Shown here: piece after piece, positions 12,241 through 27,800 of the stretch
Layout of the letters: every line of letters starts with the position of its first letter
Numbering within the stretch: position 1 is the first letter of the stretch
Assembly (NCBI GenBank): GCA_050084985.1
Contig: JBITNC010000001.1
Coordinates: 128,154,001 to 128,218,000 of the forward strand
DNA from: Nageia nagi
Lineage: Eukaryota; Pinophyta
Direction: 5' to 3'
Length of the DNA stretch: 64,000 nucleotides
Position numbers and translations under genes: made by a program
Notes under the pieces: model-generated
The model's input: the letters and a program-made list of their open reading frames with translations, nothing else
Databases searched by the model: none
Told to the model about the DNA's origin: nothing

Positions 12241-13577
12241 ATGGCATTCGAACTGAATTCAGACTGTGAGAATAAGAATGCATCAGAAACTAAGAGCGGG
12301 TGGAATCCATTTAGAATTCTGATTGAGGATTTCAGGTATAACAAAAATTCCCCGATTTCCTTCCATTCAAATGATTGATGTTCAGATACATATTCAGATG
12401 TTTTTTTTTTTCAGAAACGTCTTGAAACCAGACAAACTTGGCGTGGAGATTGCGCAAATTGCTTTTCCAGCAGCACTGGCATTGACAGCTGATCCTCTTG
12501 CTTCTTTAATAGACACTGCATTCATCGGATGGATAGGTAGGTTCAAACTAAAGCTCAGACTCTATTCTTTCCAATTTGGGTGCTTAATTACAGTGTGGTA
12601 TTAAAATCTTGTGGTAGAAAGACTGAAATTCCAGTCGAATGGCTCTTCTAGAGTTTTGCCTCGTTATTGAACGTGTTCTTTCAACATTAATGGTTAGAAT
12701 TCAGAGGGTTAGAATTCAATATGAGGGCTAATGATCAGGCGTCGAAGTGAATAAAACAGTGAAATCGTTAGTTCAGAATGTTTCAGACATTTTTTTGTGT
12801 GTATTTCGTTAATATCATAGTTAAACAAATTTAGGTGATACAAAGTTGTTTACGCATAAACGTGCCGTGCGTTGTCGGACACAAAGTTTCCCCATCATAT
12901 CCGATTCCCTCCACTTATAGTGTGACATGTGATAGGGTTTTAAGTGTCGAAACTTTATATCTGTAAAATGAGATTTTTTAAGATTTGAATTCAAGATTTT
13001 GCATTTTAAATTTACTATTTTAATCAATATACATATTTAGTCAATGTTGAAATTAGTCTAATTTCATTGAATTTTGTAGTTATTTTATTATATAAATGTC
13101 TAATGTTTTTTTTGTAGAGAGGAATCTATAATGTTGATATTTTTTACTACTGGTTAACAATTCGAAACTTGGTAGACATCCATTATAACCTCTCTCTCGT
13201 TGGTAAATGTTATTGTGAAGTGATGAGGATCCCTACGTGGTAGAATTTGGATGAAAATGTCACAACAATCAATGGACTCTAGTTTGTGCCTACTCTTGTG
13301 CCGCTGAATCGATTGTAGATTTGAACCCTTGACCTTTTTGTGGTGAACGTTGAATCTCACCACTTCGTTAGACCCTTATGGCATAAATGCTTGACATTTA
13401 TTGTTTGTTGTAAAAAAATAAGTAAACCCATTATTACCGTTCACTAAAGATTGACACCGATCTAACTGAAGGGGGACAATATTGTGGTAATTAAAGTTTA
13501 GATTATATATGGAGAGAGAAAAAAGAAGATAGTTTTTTTCCTTAATTTATTTTGTGTTTGGATTTATATAATGATGG

Positions 13578-13626
<49 letters not shown>

Positions 13627-16600
13627 TTTATATTTAAATTGATTGTATTGTTATTTATGATATATTTGATTTATTTAATTTTTTTTATAAAATTATGTAC
13701 AATTTATCTTTTAAGGTATTGTAATACATTAGTGTATGAAGAAATAGAAATAGTAATGTTTATTTATTTATTTTTAAATTATTGTATTAATATATTCTTT
13801 TGATGTTGTTGGTTTACCTTATTATTGATAAATGTAATTATTTTGATTTATTTCTTTTTTTATCATCTTTTTCCAAAAGTTAGTTTTAATTTATATATTG
13901 TTCATTTTGTTCTCCTTATCTTTGGTATAAGTCTAATAGTTAACAAATTGCTCTATCTTTTAGATATCTCTCTTCTAATTCTAAGAATAATGATACAAAT
14001 TCTTTTAAAACCATGATTTATTCTTTTTGTAAACTACTCTCGCAATGTGATATTCATAACAAAAAAGCTCGTCCTCTCTCTCCTAATGTAACATCGAATA
14101 TACAATTACTTTAATATTTAAATTATCTTAAATACTTTTCTATCACCATTGATACACGCTTTACTTATTTTTTCCTGAGCTTTTTCGAAGTTCAAGTCTT
14201 CCATTTTAGTTACTCCACTCGAGTCTTATGCTTGTACATTTAGTATATTCATAAAAGAATCAATACCCTAATGAGAGTTTTGATTTGCTATTTTTAGAGG
14301 CTTTCGATTTTATGTTGGTATTATTTATTACTTGTATAATTATTCATAAATTTATTCCTTTAATAGTTAATATAATAAAAAAAAATTACTGCCACCTGCC
14401 CATTCACTCTGAAATTTGAATTCGAGGTTGCCTGTTGAGAGAACGTTGCATCGCCCATCGGAAGCTGGGGAATCGGTGATCACCTCTGCTGTGCACCCTG
14501 AATTAGCATTATAGATGGATGATGGGAGCTCTGTCATGAACTCCCGGATTGGTCAGTAAGAAATTTTCTCGGATTTTATTTTGGGCATCAAATCACAAAA
14601 GCAAAGTAGTAACTGTTGATTAGTATTACCAGGGATGAAATAAGTAGAGGGGAAATGAAGGCTGTGCTGCAAGCCCGTGTCCCAGAAGACGCTTCCCCTT
14701 ACCACAGTGGCAGACGGTTCTTCCTCTCGACGCCCATCACAAAAGTGTGCGTTGATTAAGAGAGAAAGCGCAACAGTAATGGTGCTATTGCTATGCTGAT
14801 GATTATGATCATGGTTTGAAAATCAGTTTTGTATAGAAAATTCAACTAAGGTCGAGTTGGTGGTATAGAATTAAAAAAACTCCGTTTAAACGTGTATTTT
14901 CACGGATCTTGTATTTAACCGTATTTTAAAAATACTTATTTTCTATAGTATTTTTTTCGTGTTTTCTTCGTTATTTTTCTACCGTTTTTACATATTTTCT
15001 ATATTTAACTTTAAACCTTATTTTCAAAAAAAAGTATTTTTATTCTATTGGTATGATAAAAAGGCCATAGATATCAAAACATCATTATTTTTGGCTAAGG
15101 GAACACACAGAGGGGGTAAGTGGGGTTTTTCATCTCGTTTGTTATGTGGATGTATATATAGGAAGGATTCTCAAATAGTAGTATCAATGTTAAAGGACGT
15201 CATGTGGAAGGATATGAAGCTATAAACAGTTAAAACATTTGAAAAGGGGTACTAAGGAAGGAGCAGATTGATTGATTAGAATTTTATTTTATGTATTTAT
15301 ATGATTTTTAAGAAGTTGTTTGAATTTCAATATTTTATTTGGTTCCAGGGCCAGTGGAGCTTGCTGCAGTGGGGGTTTCTATAGCTGTATTTAATCAAGT
15401 TTCCAAAGTGTTCAACTTTCCCCTTGTAAGTGTCACAACATCTCTAGTGGCAGAAGAAGACGCCATTACTGAAGTGGCATTTCAAGAACCAGATATTGAG
15501 AAACCCATAAAGGCATCTCAAACTGCTGATGAAAACGATGCACTTATTTCCTCTACCGGTATGCACATTCCAATTCCACATAGGTAGATGTCAACTGCAA
15601 CTGTTTTCGGTTCAATCTATAATTTGTTCTGTGTCCTCTGTTTTTGCAAACATAGAATAATGATCTTGACACTGTTTAGACTAAATGGTGCAAATATTCT
15701 CACATTAATTCCTCTTCTTTTGTTTATCCTCAGATAGTTTGGAGTCACCAAACTATGCTTCAAACACTGATAAGATCTTAGATTCAACAATAACTGAATC
15801 AAGTACTGCAAAAAGACTTCTTCCATCAGTGTCATCAGCATTGGTGCTTGGCGGAGTTTTTGGCGTCCTTCAAGCTTTGATTCTGATTCTTGGAGCAAAA
15901 CCTATTTTGAAAATTATGGGTGTAAGCAAAGTAAGCATGCTAACTTTATTTTGAACCAGAGACTCAAATTTTATGTTTCTTACTTAACAATGCATTCTCT
16001 AATGCCTATAATTCTTACTTCATATATTTGTGTAAATGCTTATGCACTGAGAAAAAATGTGTTATTGTGAGATGGAGAATGACTCTACCCATGTATAATT
16101 TTTCTCAATTAATTGTACTAGCTTTGCCGTCTAATGTTACAACCTAGGATAAGGACATATAGAAGTTAAAATTGTTTTTTAAAATTTATCATTAAAGTGA
16201 CAATGTCATAAGACTAAATAGTTAGTTAATCTTGTCCATTAGAGTAGTAAGACTTAATAAGGATGTTAGAAATGCTACTTTTCAGATCAATTGCATGCTC
16301 GATGCTCATTAGATTTATAGGTAACGGAGTTGGATATCTCATGGCACTTCACAATTTTGCTGGGAGCTGAACTGAGAGGCCACTTTGGGTGATCTTTCAT
16401 TCATCTGATTTTGGTTGAGCTAGAACAACTGTCACTCTTTTATGTGATGAGGAATTTATGAATAATCAAAGGACTAATAAATTGAATATTGTTTAAGAGA
16501 ATTATGATTCACAACCTACTCAATGAAACAATAATCAATTACAAAAGAAATTTTTAAACACAGGAATAATATCAACCATGCATTATCTCAAGTTGGATTC

Positions 16601-19600
16601 TTACAATTTGTATAGCATATTAAAATGCTGAAGAACCTGACATGACTTTTATAAAACTGATTTTTTCCTATCATCTCCTCCACGAAAGGTGATTATATAT
16701 GAAGGATTTGAAGGATGCCTACCCTCCTGTTGCACAACTGTTTACAGAGTGTACACAAGTACTCCTCATTCAATGAAACTCTTGTTCTTAGTATGAGAGA
16801 CAACAATCATATAGGATTCATAAAAACCTCCTGAAACAATTGTAGTTCCCATATGAATCTATGCATGATTTGTTTTTTAAATAGACAATTGATAATGTTG
16901 TTGAATATCATAAAGAGCTTTGTTATTGTGTTTTCAAGATCTAGAACACTGGATATAGCTATAAGAAATTGCAAGTGTCCCATTACCAGCATATTCACTA
17001 TCCTTGCATAAGAGAAGGAAGGCATAAGGCCTCATCTGTTCATGATTTTAATGTCAACTACAACTGGGGAGGAAATATTTCCAAACATGCATTGTAAAAG
17101 ACAAGAAAGATCAGTAGACTGCAAATGATCATAAGAAGAATATACAAATGGATAGGTTAAACAGTTGAGTAGGAGCTGTTTAGCTGCTCTTAAGCTAGCC
17201 TTTTTACTCAGCAATTGTCTTGGCTCTTCCCTGCACCCCATTCTAATACACCTTGTGAAGCGATGCACTTGATCAACAAATTCAAATTTCATATTAGATG
17301 CCTCCAAACTAGTATAGAAAGTCTAAGGGTAGATATAGTATAGCCATAAGCCTAACTCTAGAATAAACAACTTGAGGAATGTAATGATTAGCTATGCAAA
17401 CTCATCATTAATAGACGGAATGTTCGGTTAAAGAAAAAAGAGATCGATGCCATATCTCTCTAAAAAGAATCCTTCCTAAAGAAACCAACCTATTGATGAA
17501 AAAGAATAAATTATGATAAAATATTAAATATAGTTGTGAGTCACAAATAAAATGGGTACAGTTAGGAGCCAACGAGGTCCTCAAAAGCAGTACTGTAGAA
17601 AATAGTATAAATAAAGAAGACAAGGAAAACAAGGATGTTAGAAAATAGTAGAAACAAACAGGATAAGGAAAAGAAGGATGTGAAAGATTATGTGAGTATA
17701 GTTAAGATAAATTGTAGGAGCTACCCCATGATAAGCAACCCCCTCTCTATTTTTTCTTCAATATCAACAAGTTTGAGTCCAAATGTTTTCTTCATTTGGT
17801 CAAATACAGTCACAAGTCTTTGCCACAAGATTTTAGAAGAAAAGGAAAACATTATTTTAGACCCTTTTTTCCTTGTATATTATATCATTTGAAACTCTAT
17901 AATAATGATTTCTCCTTTTCATGTCTGTATGCAAGATAAAAGAAGACTCTGAACTTTTTCTTGGATCCGAGAGAAAGAACTAATTAGCTAGTGATAGCAT
18001 ATTTGTTTCCTTAAAGAAACTAGACTGATATATAATTCTGAAGCATCCAATTGTTCATTATTAAGAGATAAATAGCAACTACTGAAAAATATTAGATAAT
18101 TGTCCAAATGAATCCAATGATGAATTCATTAAATTTGGTCATTGCATTCATTGAATTTGGTGTAATTCCTCTATGATAACAGACTTCTCTTTTGTGGAGA
18201 ATTGAATTTGTTAAAGACATGTAGAGGTTTTTATTTTATGTTTTCATCCACAGTTATCAGACTCGGACTTAGTAAAATTTGATTGGCTCTTGACTTGGCA
18301 AAACCTCAGACTCAACAAAAACTCAGTAAAAATACACGCAGAAAACATATTTTGAGTCACTCAAATCGGGACTCACCTAGTTAGATGGTCATTACTTGTT
18401 TTGAGTCACTTGAATTGGGATTCATGATTAATTGCTGTTTTTTGGCAATTTTTGCTACCATGGTTTCATCCATAAACTTATATGCAATTATAGCAATACT
18501 ATGAAATATGGGGAATAGTGACAAGTTTTTAATAATTGTTTGTTATTATATTACCAATGATGGTAATTGGTTCGACCAGTTTGTTTGAGAAAACTCGTTA
18601 CTTTGAAGAGTTGGAAATATACTTAAGATCAAGGATGGCAACTATTATTTCATTCATGTAAATGATATCTCTACTTCTAAGAAGAATGTCCATGCTCTTG
18701 GGGAGGGTCAAGAAAAGGTTACCATAATTTCATTCTTGTAAATGATATTTTCCCATGGAGTAAAATAGAGCCAAACAACATATAGATTTGAGCAGAAACT
18801 ATTATGCATGATAAACACAGATTTGGATAGAAACTTAACTCTTTGCATTAACAGGAATCACCAATGCAATCTCCTGCAGAGAAGTATTTGAAATTGCGTG
18901 CACTTGGTGCTCCAGCAGTTGTTGTATCACTTGCAACACAAGGTGTTTTTCGAGGCTTTAAAGACACAATGACTCCTCTGCATGCAACAAGTAAGTAGAA
19001 TTCAAGAAATTTGTACATTTGTATGATTTTTGGGATATTCTTGTTAAAATTTTCCTTGACAATAAAAAATAGTTTGTACTTGATTTAAAATAATGATATC
19101 AATCTTATCGGCAAGGATTTGTAATAAGAATTATTTGGTCCAATGTGATTTGGTGAGACATCCATCTTATCAAGCTTGGAAATCAATTCAAATAAATCGA
19201 ATACATGCAGTTCATTCACTGGAAAAAGCTATTTTATGCATTAATCAACATCTTGTCACTTGCAAATTCATGGTATTTTCGAAGTATTGATATATAGTTC
19301 TTTCTACTTACCAAAAGAGAGACGATAATGAATTAAGTTGTCTGTTATCCATGTAACGCATCGAATTGATAGTGTAACAAATAAATTTGGGTTGTTCTTA
19401 CATATTTAAGATTTTAACATAAATGGAATCCCTTTAATTTGCTGTTAGGGTGTTGTAGGTCTGAAATCCAAGGAAACCTAGGCTATGGTTATGCCAATAC
19501 GTAAGAGATGAAATATGCTGAATTGTTATGATTCACACTCTCTTATGCATTCAAATTTTTGTGAGTGGAGATAGAAATGTAGTCACAACAATAGCACATA

Positions 19601-21836
19601 ACAAACACAGTTTGTTAATCTGTTGTTTTATTGATAACTGCTAGAGAAAAACTAAAAATATTTTGGTTTGTTACTCATTTTTCACTTTTGTCATAGATAT
19701 CTATGTCTATTGTTTGCTATACTTATTATATAGATGACTTGTTCCACTTTAAATGGTGCAGCTGCACATGATTTTGTTTGTGATTATCCCACTTATATGC
19801 TTTCAATGCAAAACACTAGTCAACAATATTGCCTTCGATAATAGGTATACAAACTGCACAAGTTATAGTCAAAACCTGATGGGTCTAAGATGCAGGATGA
19901 CTATCAAATTTCTTCTTAGACAAGATCAGTATCTCTTCACATTCATCATCAATAATACATTACTAAATTGGGTCCTCAATCAAACTATTATGTCGTCTAG
20001 TCCAAAAATCAACAAGGTAACACAATAGCATGATACCAAGATTTTACCTATAACGCATACTATTTATTTCCTTACATGGATGTCTGATGAAAGAAAAATG
20101 AATGAAAAGCATATTTCTAAGGACAGACCTTCTCCTGGTATCATAAAGAAGGTTCTTTTGAATGGAATGATTAATAGGTGTCATGGATCTTGTATCAATG
20201 CATAACTACAACATATTTGACAAACACCTACTATCACAAGGATTTACATATGTCCTCAACAGTTGACAACATATATGTTTTCTATTCAAAGGGAGTGATT
20301 TGCATGTTCCATCCATATCTCATAACATAAAAACTTGGTCAATTACATTCATACATAAACTGCCTTGACTATCCAAGCAAATCAATCAACAAACGGTAAG
20401 TTCAATCAATATACCTTTATCTTTCTTTGGTTGAAAAATAACATTGATTATTCAAAAGATGAAGAAATCTTGTTATGATTGTAGGTTATTTGAAATGTTT
20501 CTAGTCAACACTGTTGTGAGTGCAATATATCTTACTAAAAACTATGATACTTTGCATAAATAGAATGTTAAAAGTTGGAGAAAATACTTTTATTAATGCT
20601 CTTATGTTCATTGATGTCAGGATTTATGTCACCAGTACTATTTGGTTCCCTTAAACCATTTTTTTTTTACCATTGACATTTGTGGTAAAAATAAAGAGAG
20701 GACTCACTTGATGAAGCATCACTGCAGCTTATTGGTTGGTATAAGTGCCTAGAGAACTGATCTAGCACAAGTCAACCTAGTAAACACTTCACCATGAATA
20801 ATGTTTTCATTAAATATTTAATTGGAAAGGAAGAAGAAATTGAGTTTATACGATTATAGTGATGTCAAAATGTCATCACAAAAAGCAATGATGATGTCAT
20901 TTTTCCATCTTGGTATCTTGTTTCCTTCTCTCCTTTTACACTATACTATTGTTGTTGGAATATATATTTGAGTGCTTGTATATTGACTATCGCTTGTCCT
21001 CATATGTTAGCCCAAAGATTTTTTGAAGAAAATGATCAAAATATTTGGCATAACTTATTGTCATGCAATACTTTGATCTTAGTTCTAGCCTATTGATTTC
21101 GTCTCTTAAATTCAGTGGTCTACAATTTGTAGTAGATAGTTTTGCATAGTTCCTCATGCCCAATGTGAGGCTTACTTTTTAGTCATGAAGTGGCAAGGGA
21201 TCTGTCTTGTTTACTTTGTTAGATCATTATTGCTTTTAAATGCATTTTGAGGATGTTCTTTAATAGATGTGACTTTTTGAAACATTAGTAAAATTGTTGT
21301 TCTATTTGGGTTGGTGATTGTGGATTCCAATTAAGGACATTTTACTTGCATTTGTTGTGAGAGAGTGTAGTATATCATGTGCGAATTGTATGATTTTTTG
21401 TAAATGAATAGTCCTTCATTGTATTGTCCAATCTATGTTTAGTGTATAACCCTGTTGTCTTAATAGTGCCTTTAGACTTATCTTCTAGCTTCATGGATTC
21501 ATATCCCTTCGTGATTCAACTTTAGTACCACTATTTGGCTTTATATTTCTCAAAGTTGTCTTCTTTGTTGGGTCTCCTTAAGTGACAAAAATGTTGGTGT
21601 TTTAATAAAAGTTTTCCCATTGGTTTACACTTTTTAAATGAATTTTAGACACCTTTATTTTAAGGAAAATATTAACAAAGCTTTCAAAGGAGGCATATGT
21701 CAGTTCTGTATTCATGGATCTTTCCCTCCACAACTTCTAACTCTTGGATAAGTTTTCATGCTGAATATATTATGCAGATTACCAATGATACTTCAATTAT
21801 TTGTCACTGGTGCTGAGATCCTTCAACGACATGACA

Positions 21837-21871
<35 letters not shown>

Positions 21872-24800
21872 GCATTAGTAGTTAATGAATTTTGTATCAG
21901 ATGAATGAATGCTTGTGAATTGGAATACAATATGGTTATTTTGAAATTGTACAAATTGCAGATTATTTTATATGTATTCCAAGATATGCTTCCAAAGGTT
22001 TAGCCACTAGTGTCATCAGGATCCCCTGCGACTCCAATATTATTTGGTAACTTTGTAAAAATTGTAAATATTAAAGTGTTTGATACTGCTATCAGGTTTA
22101 TAATGCTTTAGAAATCATTTTAGTTAGTTATTTACTACCATGATCTGCTCATCTTGTGTGCAGACTTGAGGTAAAATGTGCATGAAATGTATGAAAATTC
22201 TTTTATCATTTTTTGTTAGGTATTTTTTAAGGCATCAGATTTCTTGCAGAAAGTACTCTCTTGAAGCTTGTTGCAAGTTATGATCTATTTGTCTATATAT
22301 TTTCTCATTTAATTTGTTAGATATATTTCCCATTTCTTCTAATCAACATAATTTTTTTCATAGCTTTATAAAATTTTATAGTAGATTTCATGGAAGATTT
22401 TAGTAAAAGGTTTACAAATGGATGTTACTATTTGTGTCATACAAGATGTATCTAAATCTGAATTCATTTTCTTTCATAAGATTAATAATGTTTTGGCATT
22501 CAGGATACTTTTCTTGTTCCTTTTTAATTTCATCTTTTACACATCCTTTCATTACTGGTATCAAGCATTCAAGGCAATGTCTAAGCTATGATCACTGTCC
22601 TTTGGAGATGTCCGATAAAATTCGAGTGTTATAGATGAGATTAGCATGGATCCTCCTAAGGATGAAATATACAACTCTTGAACTCGTCTTTTACTTGTTT
22701 CTACATGATTTTTTGTCTAAACAAATGGACTACCTACTGTTAATTAAATTTATCTTTTATATGAAGTGCAATAATGCTGTGTGGTTTGTATGATCTTTTG
22801 AAATCATTGTTCTCAAGGTCATGCAGCCATGCTTTGGTTCTGGGAACTACAAGAAGTAAAACTCAAATTAAAGTGGATGCCAATGATAGCATTGTATATT
22901 TTTCTACTTTAATAATACCTTGCCATTTTCAGCATAACATAACTTGTGTGCACTAAGGTTATGTATGGATTGTGAAGGCTTTCATTTCATTTTGTAAAGT
23001 AAACTTAACAGCTTATTTCAGTAATTCATTGAAAATGTAGAATGGTTTCTCATGACTTTCCATCCACTTAAAAATTCTTATATGTTTTTCTAAATAATTT
23101 CTATGGTGGTAGGGCTATGTTGGAGAATTCATGAAGAAAACATCTAAGAAATCATTCAAGTCCTTAAATAACTATGTTATATACTTGTAACCATTCTCTA
23201 ACTTTGAATCGCTATCCTTTCATTTCTATTGTCTGTCTAAATTTGTATGTTCTAAATATTGGATTTAATTCCTTCAAGAAAACATATTCAAGTAGCTTAA
23301 AGCATGTAGTTTGTATTCTCTAAGGAATTCCTTAGCGATAATGTTTGATGCATCTAATGAATTTCTCAGTAATAATTTTTGGTGGTTCCTCTGTCATCAT
23401 AGAACAAAATGATGATTTTCTTTTTGTGTAGGGAAAAATAATAGTTCAACATTCTCTTGGAGTTTTTTGAACTTTTTGTCAGATCAATTACGAATTTATG
23501 GTAGTTATTAACAATAAAAAGATCATTTTGGGAACATCTTTTTCCTTAATCATAAGATACCAACGATCATTCCTCTATCTTAGAAAAGGATGAATTCTTC
23601 AAGGAACCTTGAAATCCATCTATTCAAGGATTAGTGTGATATTTATCTTCTATAGTGGCCTTATTTAGTGATTTATAGCTTATACAAATACTCATAGTTC
23701 TGTCATTCATTTTCACCAAAAGGATAGATGCACTGAAACTTTCAACTTGATCCTTGAACAAATCATTTTAAGAAGAACTTCGCCTCTACAGTGATTTTAA
23801 AGATAATTTGATATTAGGACTGTCACACAGAATTTTTGTTCTAGAAATCCCACATTAACTGCTAATTTCTGTTAGTTGCAGATAATATATTTTCATTGTG
23901 CTTTGGGTCCCTCTTTCTGGCTTTTGATATTCTTATTTGAATAATATTTCAAAGCATAAATTCCCTGTTCTGACATGTGGATTCAAATTTTCAGTTGCAG
24001 GTGATGTATCTAATATTGTCTTGGATCCCATTCTTATATTTCTTCTTACACTTGGAGTTAGTGGTGCGGCCATTGCTCATGTTGTATCTCAGTGAGTGAC
24101 AAGTATATCCATGCTCCAATTTTCAGAAACGTTCAATCCACCCAGGGAAACAATAATTCAAGAAGTGTAAACATGTATTTGCTGCAAAATTGTTATTACC
24201 ACAGTTATTGAGATTTCATTGTTGTCTGTTTGAAAACATTTATAGGAGTTTTGAGTCCATAGGTTCTATTGTAATGATTTATTGGATTGATCATTAGAAG
24301 ATGAACTCACATAGTTACCTTTTGCAACTAAAGTTATTGATTAAAGCATCCTCTGAATTGCAGGTACCTCATTGCTTTAATTCTTTTATGGAGTTTAAGC
24401 AAACGAGTTGTGCTATTGCCACCTAAAATATCTGACTTGCAATTCCATCGTTTTTTCAAAAATGGTAAGACGAATTTTTGCATGTTAGTACAAAGTGAAA
24501 ATGATCCCATTCAGTATGCAGCCTTTAACCATCATATTTTTAGCAGTTATCATAGAATGATAATTTTATATTTGTTGGTTCTGTAATCTTCTTAACAACA
24601 TTTTTCATTCATGTGCATGCCTTTTGAACATTTTTGACTAAATTTTTCCACTTGATAAGTACAATGCCTGATGTCTGGTAGTTACAGAACACTGAATGTT
24701 ATACATCTAAGGATTAAAAGAATTATTATGACATTCTTGCATTCATCTATATACTGAATACATCAAAAGACTCACAAAATATATGAAATTAAACTTGGCA

Positions 24801-27800
24801 AATACAATCTCTCTCTTTCACTGATTTCTTTGATCTCTTGAATATTTACCTCAATCATAAACTTCATATCTGTAACGATTTCATCATGGACTATATAGCT
24901 GCTTTCTATGCCTCACCGAAGGTTTAGTTAATTGGAGAGAGATAGATATGGAATTTTATATTTTTGTAATTTTTTCCAGAAAAATATCGAAAGTGTCTAC
25001 ATACTAAGATACAATCATTTTTTGTCTTCAACCATTGAGTAAAACGAAAGATGACAACCAGATGCAGCACATCTACACAAGATCAAAAGGCCAAATTCCT
25101 GAAATATTGAATCACGTTAAACATAATAAAATTGGAAGCTCCAACATGTCAGACAAAACATTCAGAAAAAAAGCTTCAGAATGCTAAACAAGCATTGTCA
25201 AGGAAAATCACTTCTCCTAGAAATTACCCTGAATGGTCGTGAGATTTTGATTTGGGGGAAAATCCCATTTGAAACTGTGAAATTTATTCTTTGCATCTTT
25301 ATGCGTATAATGTGGTCATCTATGCCTTGTTGGGTTTGCAGAATCACCTCTTTGATGATAATAAGGGGAGCCTATAGATTGAGCTCTGTGGCCCTTTGGT
25401 CACAATCTATGTTGTTTGAGGTATGATGGAAGCTTGGTAGACGGAACATGTAGAGAAACTTAGTGAACAATGCAAGGGATGTTCCTTAGTAGCTAACATG
25501 CTTGTGGAGATGTTAACACTCTATTCCCACTTTCTTAGCATGTGATTATATATGTAAAAACAAATTGGAATAATATAACTTATTTTGTGAAGAAAAGTTT
25601 CTATCACTATGACTTTACAGAACCAACTATTGTTCTTTCTTTCTGTAAAATATACAAAATTTTAGCCCTAACATAAAGTCCTGAATTTATTGGATTTTTG
25701 GAAGTAGCAAACTGCATCCCCAAGGGATAAAACTTTTATGACAGGGTTGACAGTGAAAGCATTTGAGAGAAGGAAAAGATCTAGTATGAAGACCTCTTAG
25801 CTTTGGGACACAAAAAAGAAGTATGCTTGAAGGTCATAAAATTACCAACAAAAAATATCTAAGAAGCTATGCCAACATGCATTGACAAGAATCCCTTTAT
25901 TAGGCAATTACTTTTAAAGGTGGGCTTTCTGGGGTTCAAAAGATGCTTCTCAGATGTGGTCAAAGCGTTGTCTACAAGTGTCAAGCAAGGATTGAAGTTA
26001 GCTGCTTTCATTTTGGGTTTAATGGAATTCCAGATTTTCTATATAGGCAACATCATAGAGGTGCCTCTAAAATTCATTAGCATAGAGGCAATGGAAATTA
26101 TAACAAACCAATCTCAGACCTCACTGCCTGTATGATCATCTATTTGAAATGTCATAACCCGATATCAGGCCTCACTGCCCTCTAAAGCACAAAAACATTA
26201 TTTGGTGCATAGGACAATGGCTCTTGTTCTACATACTAAGTCCATAGATTATGGCATCTAACAGAGTGACCAGATAGTGAGATGAAAGATTATTTTGCCT
26301 ATGCATTGACCCAATGAAGAATGTTAAAAACTTTAAATCATCGTTTGGCTTTACAAAGGGAACCATAAAAGCAAATAATCTACGTGTGTGGATGCAAACA
26401 GTTTTCAAATTGGGCAGGAGAGACATGTTTGGCAATTGAATAAATGGTATTTTTTCTGAACTCTCTGGAGCGCATAGGTCTAGAGCTTAAGAAGACACCC
26501 ATGTAAAGAAAAAAGAATATTGCAAGAAAAATATTTCCCTTGGCTAAATCGAGGCCAATTCATACTTCTGAGACCAAGCAAGGATATGGAGAAATTTCTG
26601 TCTGTAGAGGTGGGTTTTCCCATTGGATGTTGGGTTCGAAGGCTTATACAAAGTTTTGAATTATTTTGGACCTTGAGTGATATAGCCTTGTCATCTGAAA
26701 GAATGAGGATTCAATCATCAAAAAAATGATAATTGATAAGCTAATTAGCCAAGCACTAGCTTTTGAAGCTAGAAGATTAGCCAAAAGATTCAGTGCAAAT
26801 CTGTTTGACAGACCTAGAGGATCCAAAACTTTACCTCCATATTCAATTGAGAGCTAGAGAAGAGGAGGTATTAGAAAAAGAGTTTGAACAAACTGTACAA
26901 AACAAGTCCTGGAAACAAACTCCTACAACATTGCCACACTGACAAGCTGCTGATATCTATAGTAATGTTACTAGAAGTCATTTTTTGTGAATAGGACTTA
27001 CTGGGCAGAGGTTCTCCAGACAGTGATGTTCTATTCAAGATGAATCGAATAAGGATGAAGGCTACATGTTCTAGATTCAGAACAAGAAGGAAATTAAACA
27101 GCTATAGGAAAAAATCTTTAGATAGAATATTGTACAAGGTGCTGAAAACACTTTGAGAGAATTGAACTATAACATGAACAACTCTAAACTCCCAAGATCA
27201 CATGAAAGCTCACAATACACATCTAACAAACTCACAAAGCAATCTCACAAAGATAACAAAAGATGTAAGTGGTTCCTCCAACTAGGAGTACATCCATTAA
27301 CTAGATCTTTCTTAATCTCAAATATGAACTCTTACAATTCTCCTAACTTATCTCCTAAACACTATCCTATAGCTTAGCTTTACTCCACAAATTGGTGTAT
27401 GATCACAAAGTGGGAGCCTTCTATTTATAGGCCAAAATCCTTCTTTGGATCACCCTTTTATCCAATATACAAAAGCATGACATGCACATCCTTTTACCCA
27501 AGGGGCATGCTCATGACATGGAGTGTAGGACAAGTTACATTATCATATTTACTTCAATACTTAAGGTATCAAATGATACCTTCAAATATTAATGAACTTA
27601 CATAGAAGACTATTACAAAACCTTTACAATAATGCATTATACATTCCAACACACTTATTGTTTGTTAACAAGCAATAAGTGAAGTCTTCGCAACCCTAGG
27701 AGGCCACCTAAGAACAAACATTGCATACAACAAGAATTCTTGAACCAATATGATACTCTACAGAACCTCATCTCTATGTTAGTATGTAACATGCCCATGA

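Larger units (their letters stand above)
12537..15348 (+). other. Intron 2 of the MATE gene: AT microsatellite and a GC-richer island
   Basis: A 2.8-kb intron. It contains a pure AT dinucleotide run (about 13,583-13,624) inside very AT-rich sequence. At about 14,390-14,830 there is a stretch clearly richer in G+C than its surroundings. That stretch holds a possible alternative first exon (14,515-14,551) and a short open frame (14,629-14,760). I see no recognisable transposon protein in this intron. Confidence 0.6.

Noticed and set aside
12184-12378. Longer N-terminus for the MATE protein from 12,184
   Set aside because: The first codon is TTG, not ATG; the first ATG of the frame is 12,241, and the frame after 12,335 is intron.
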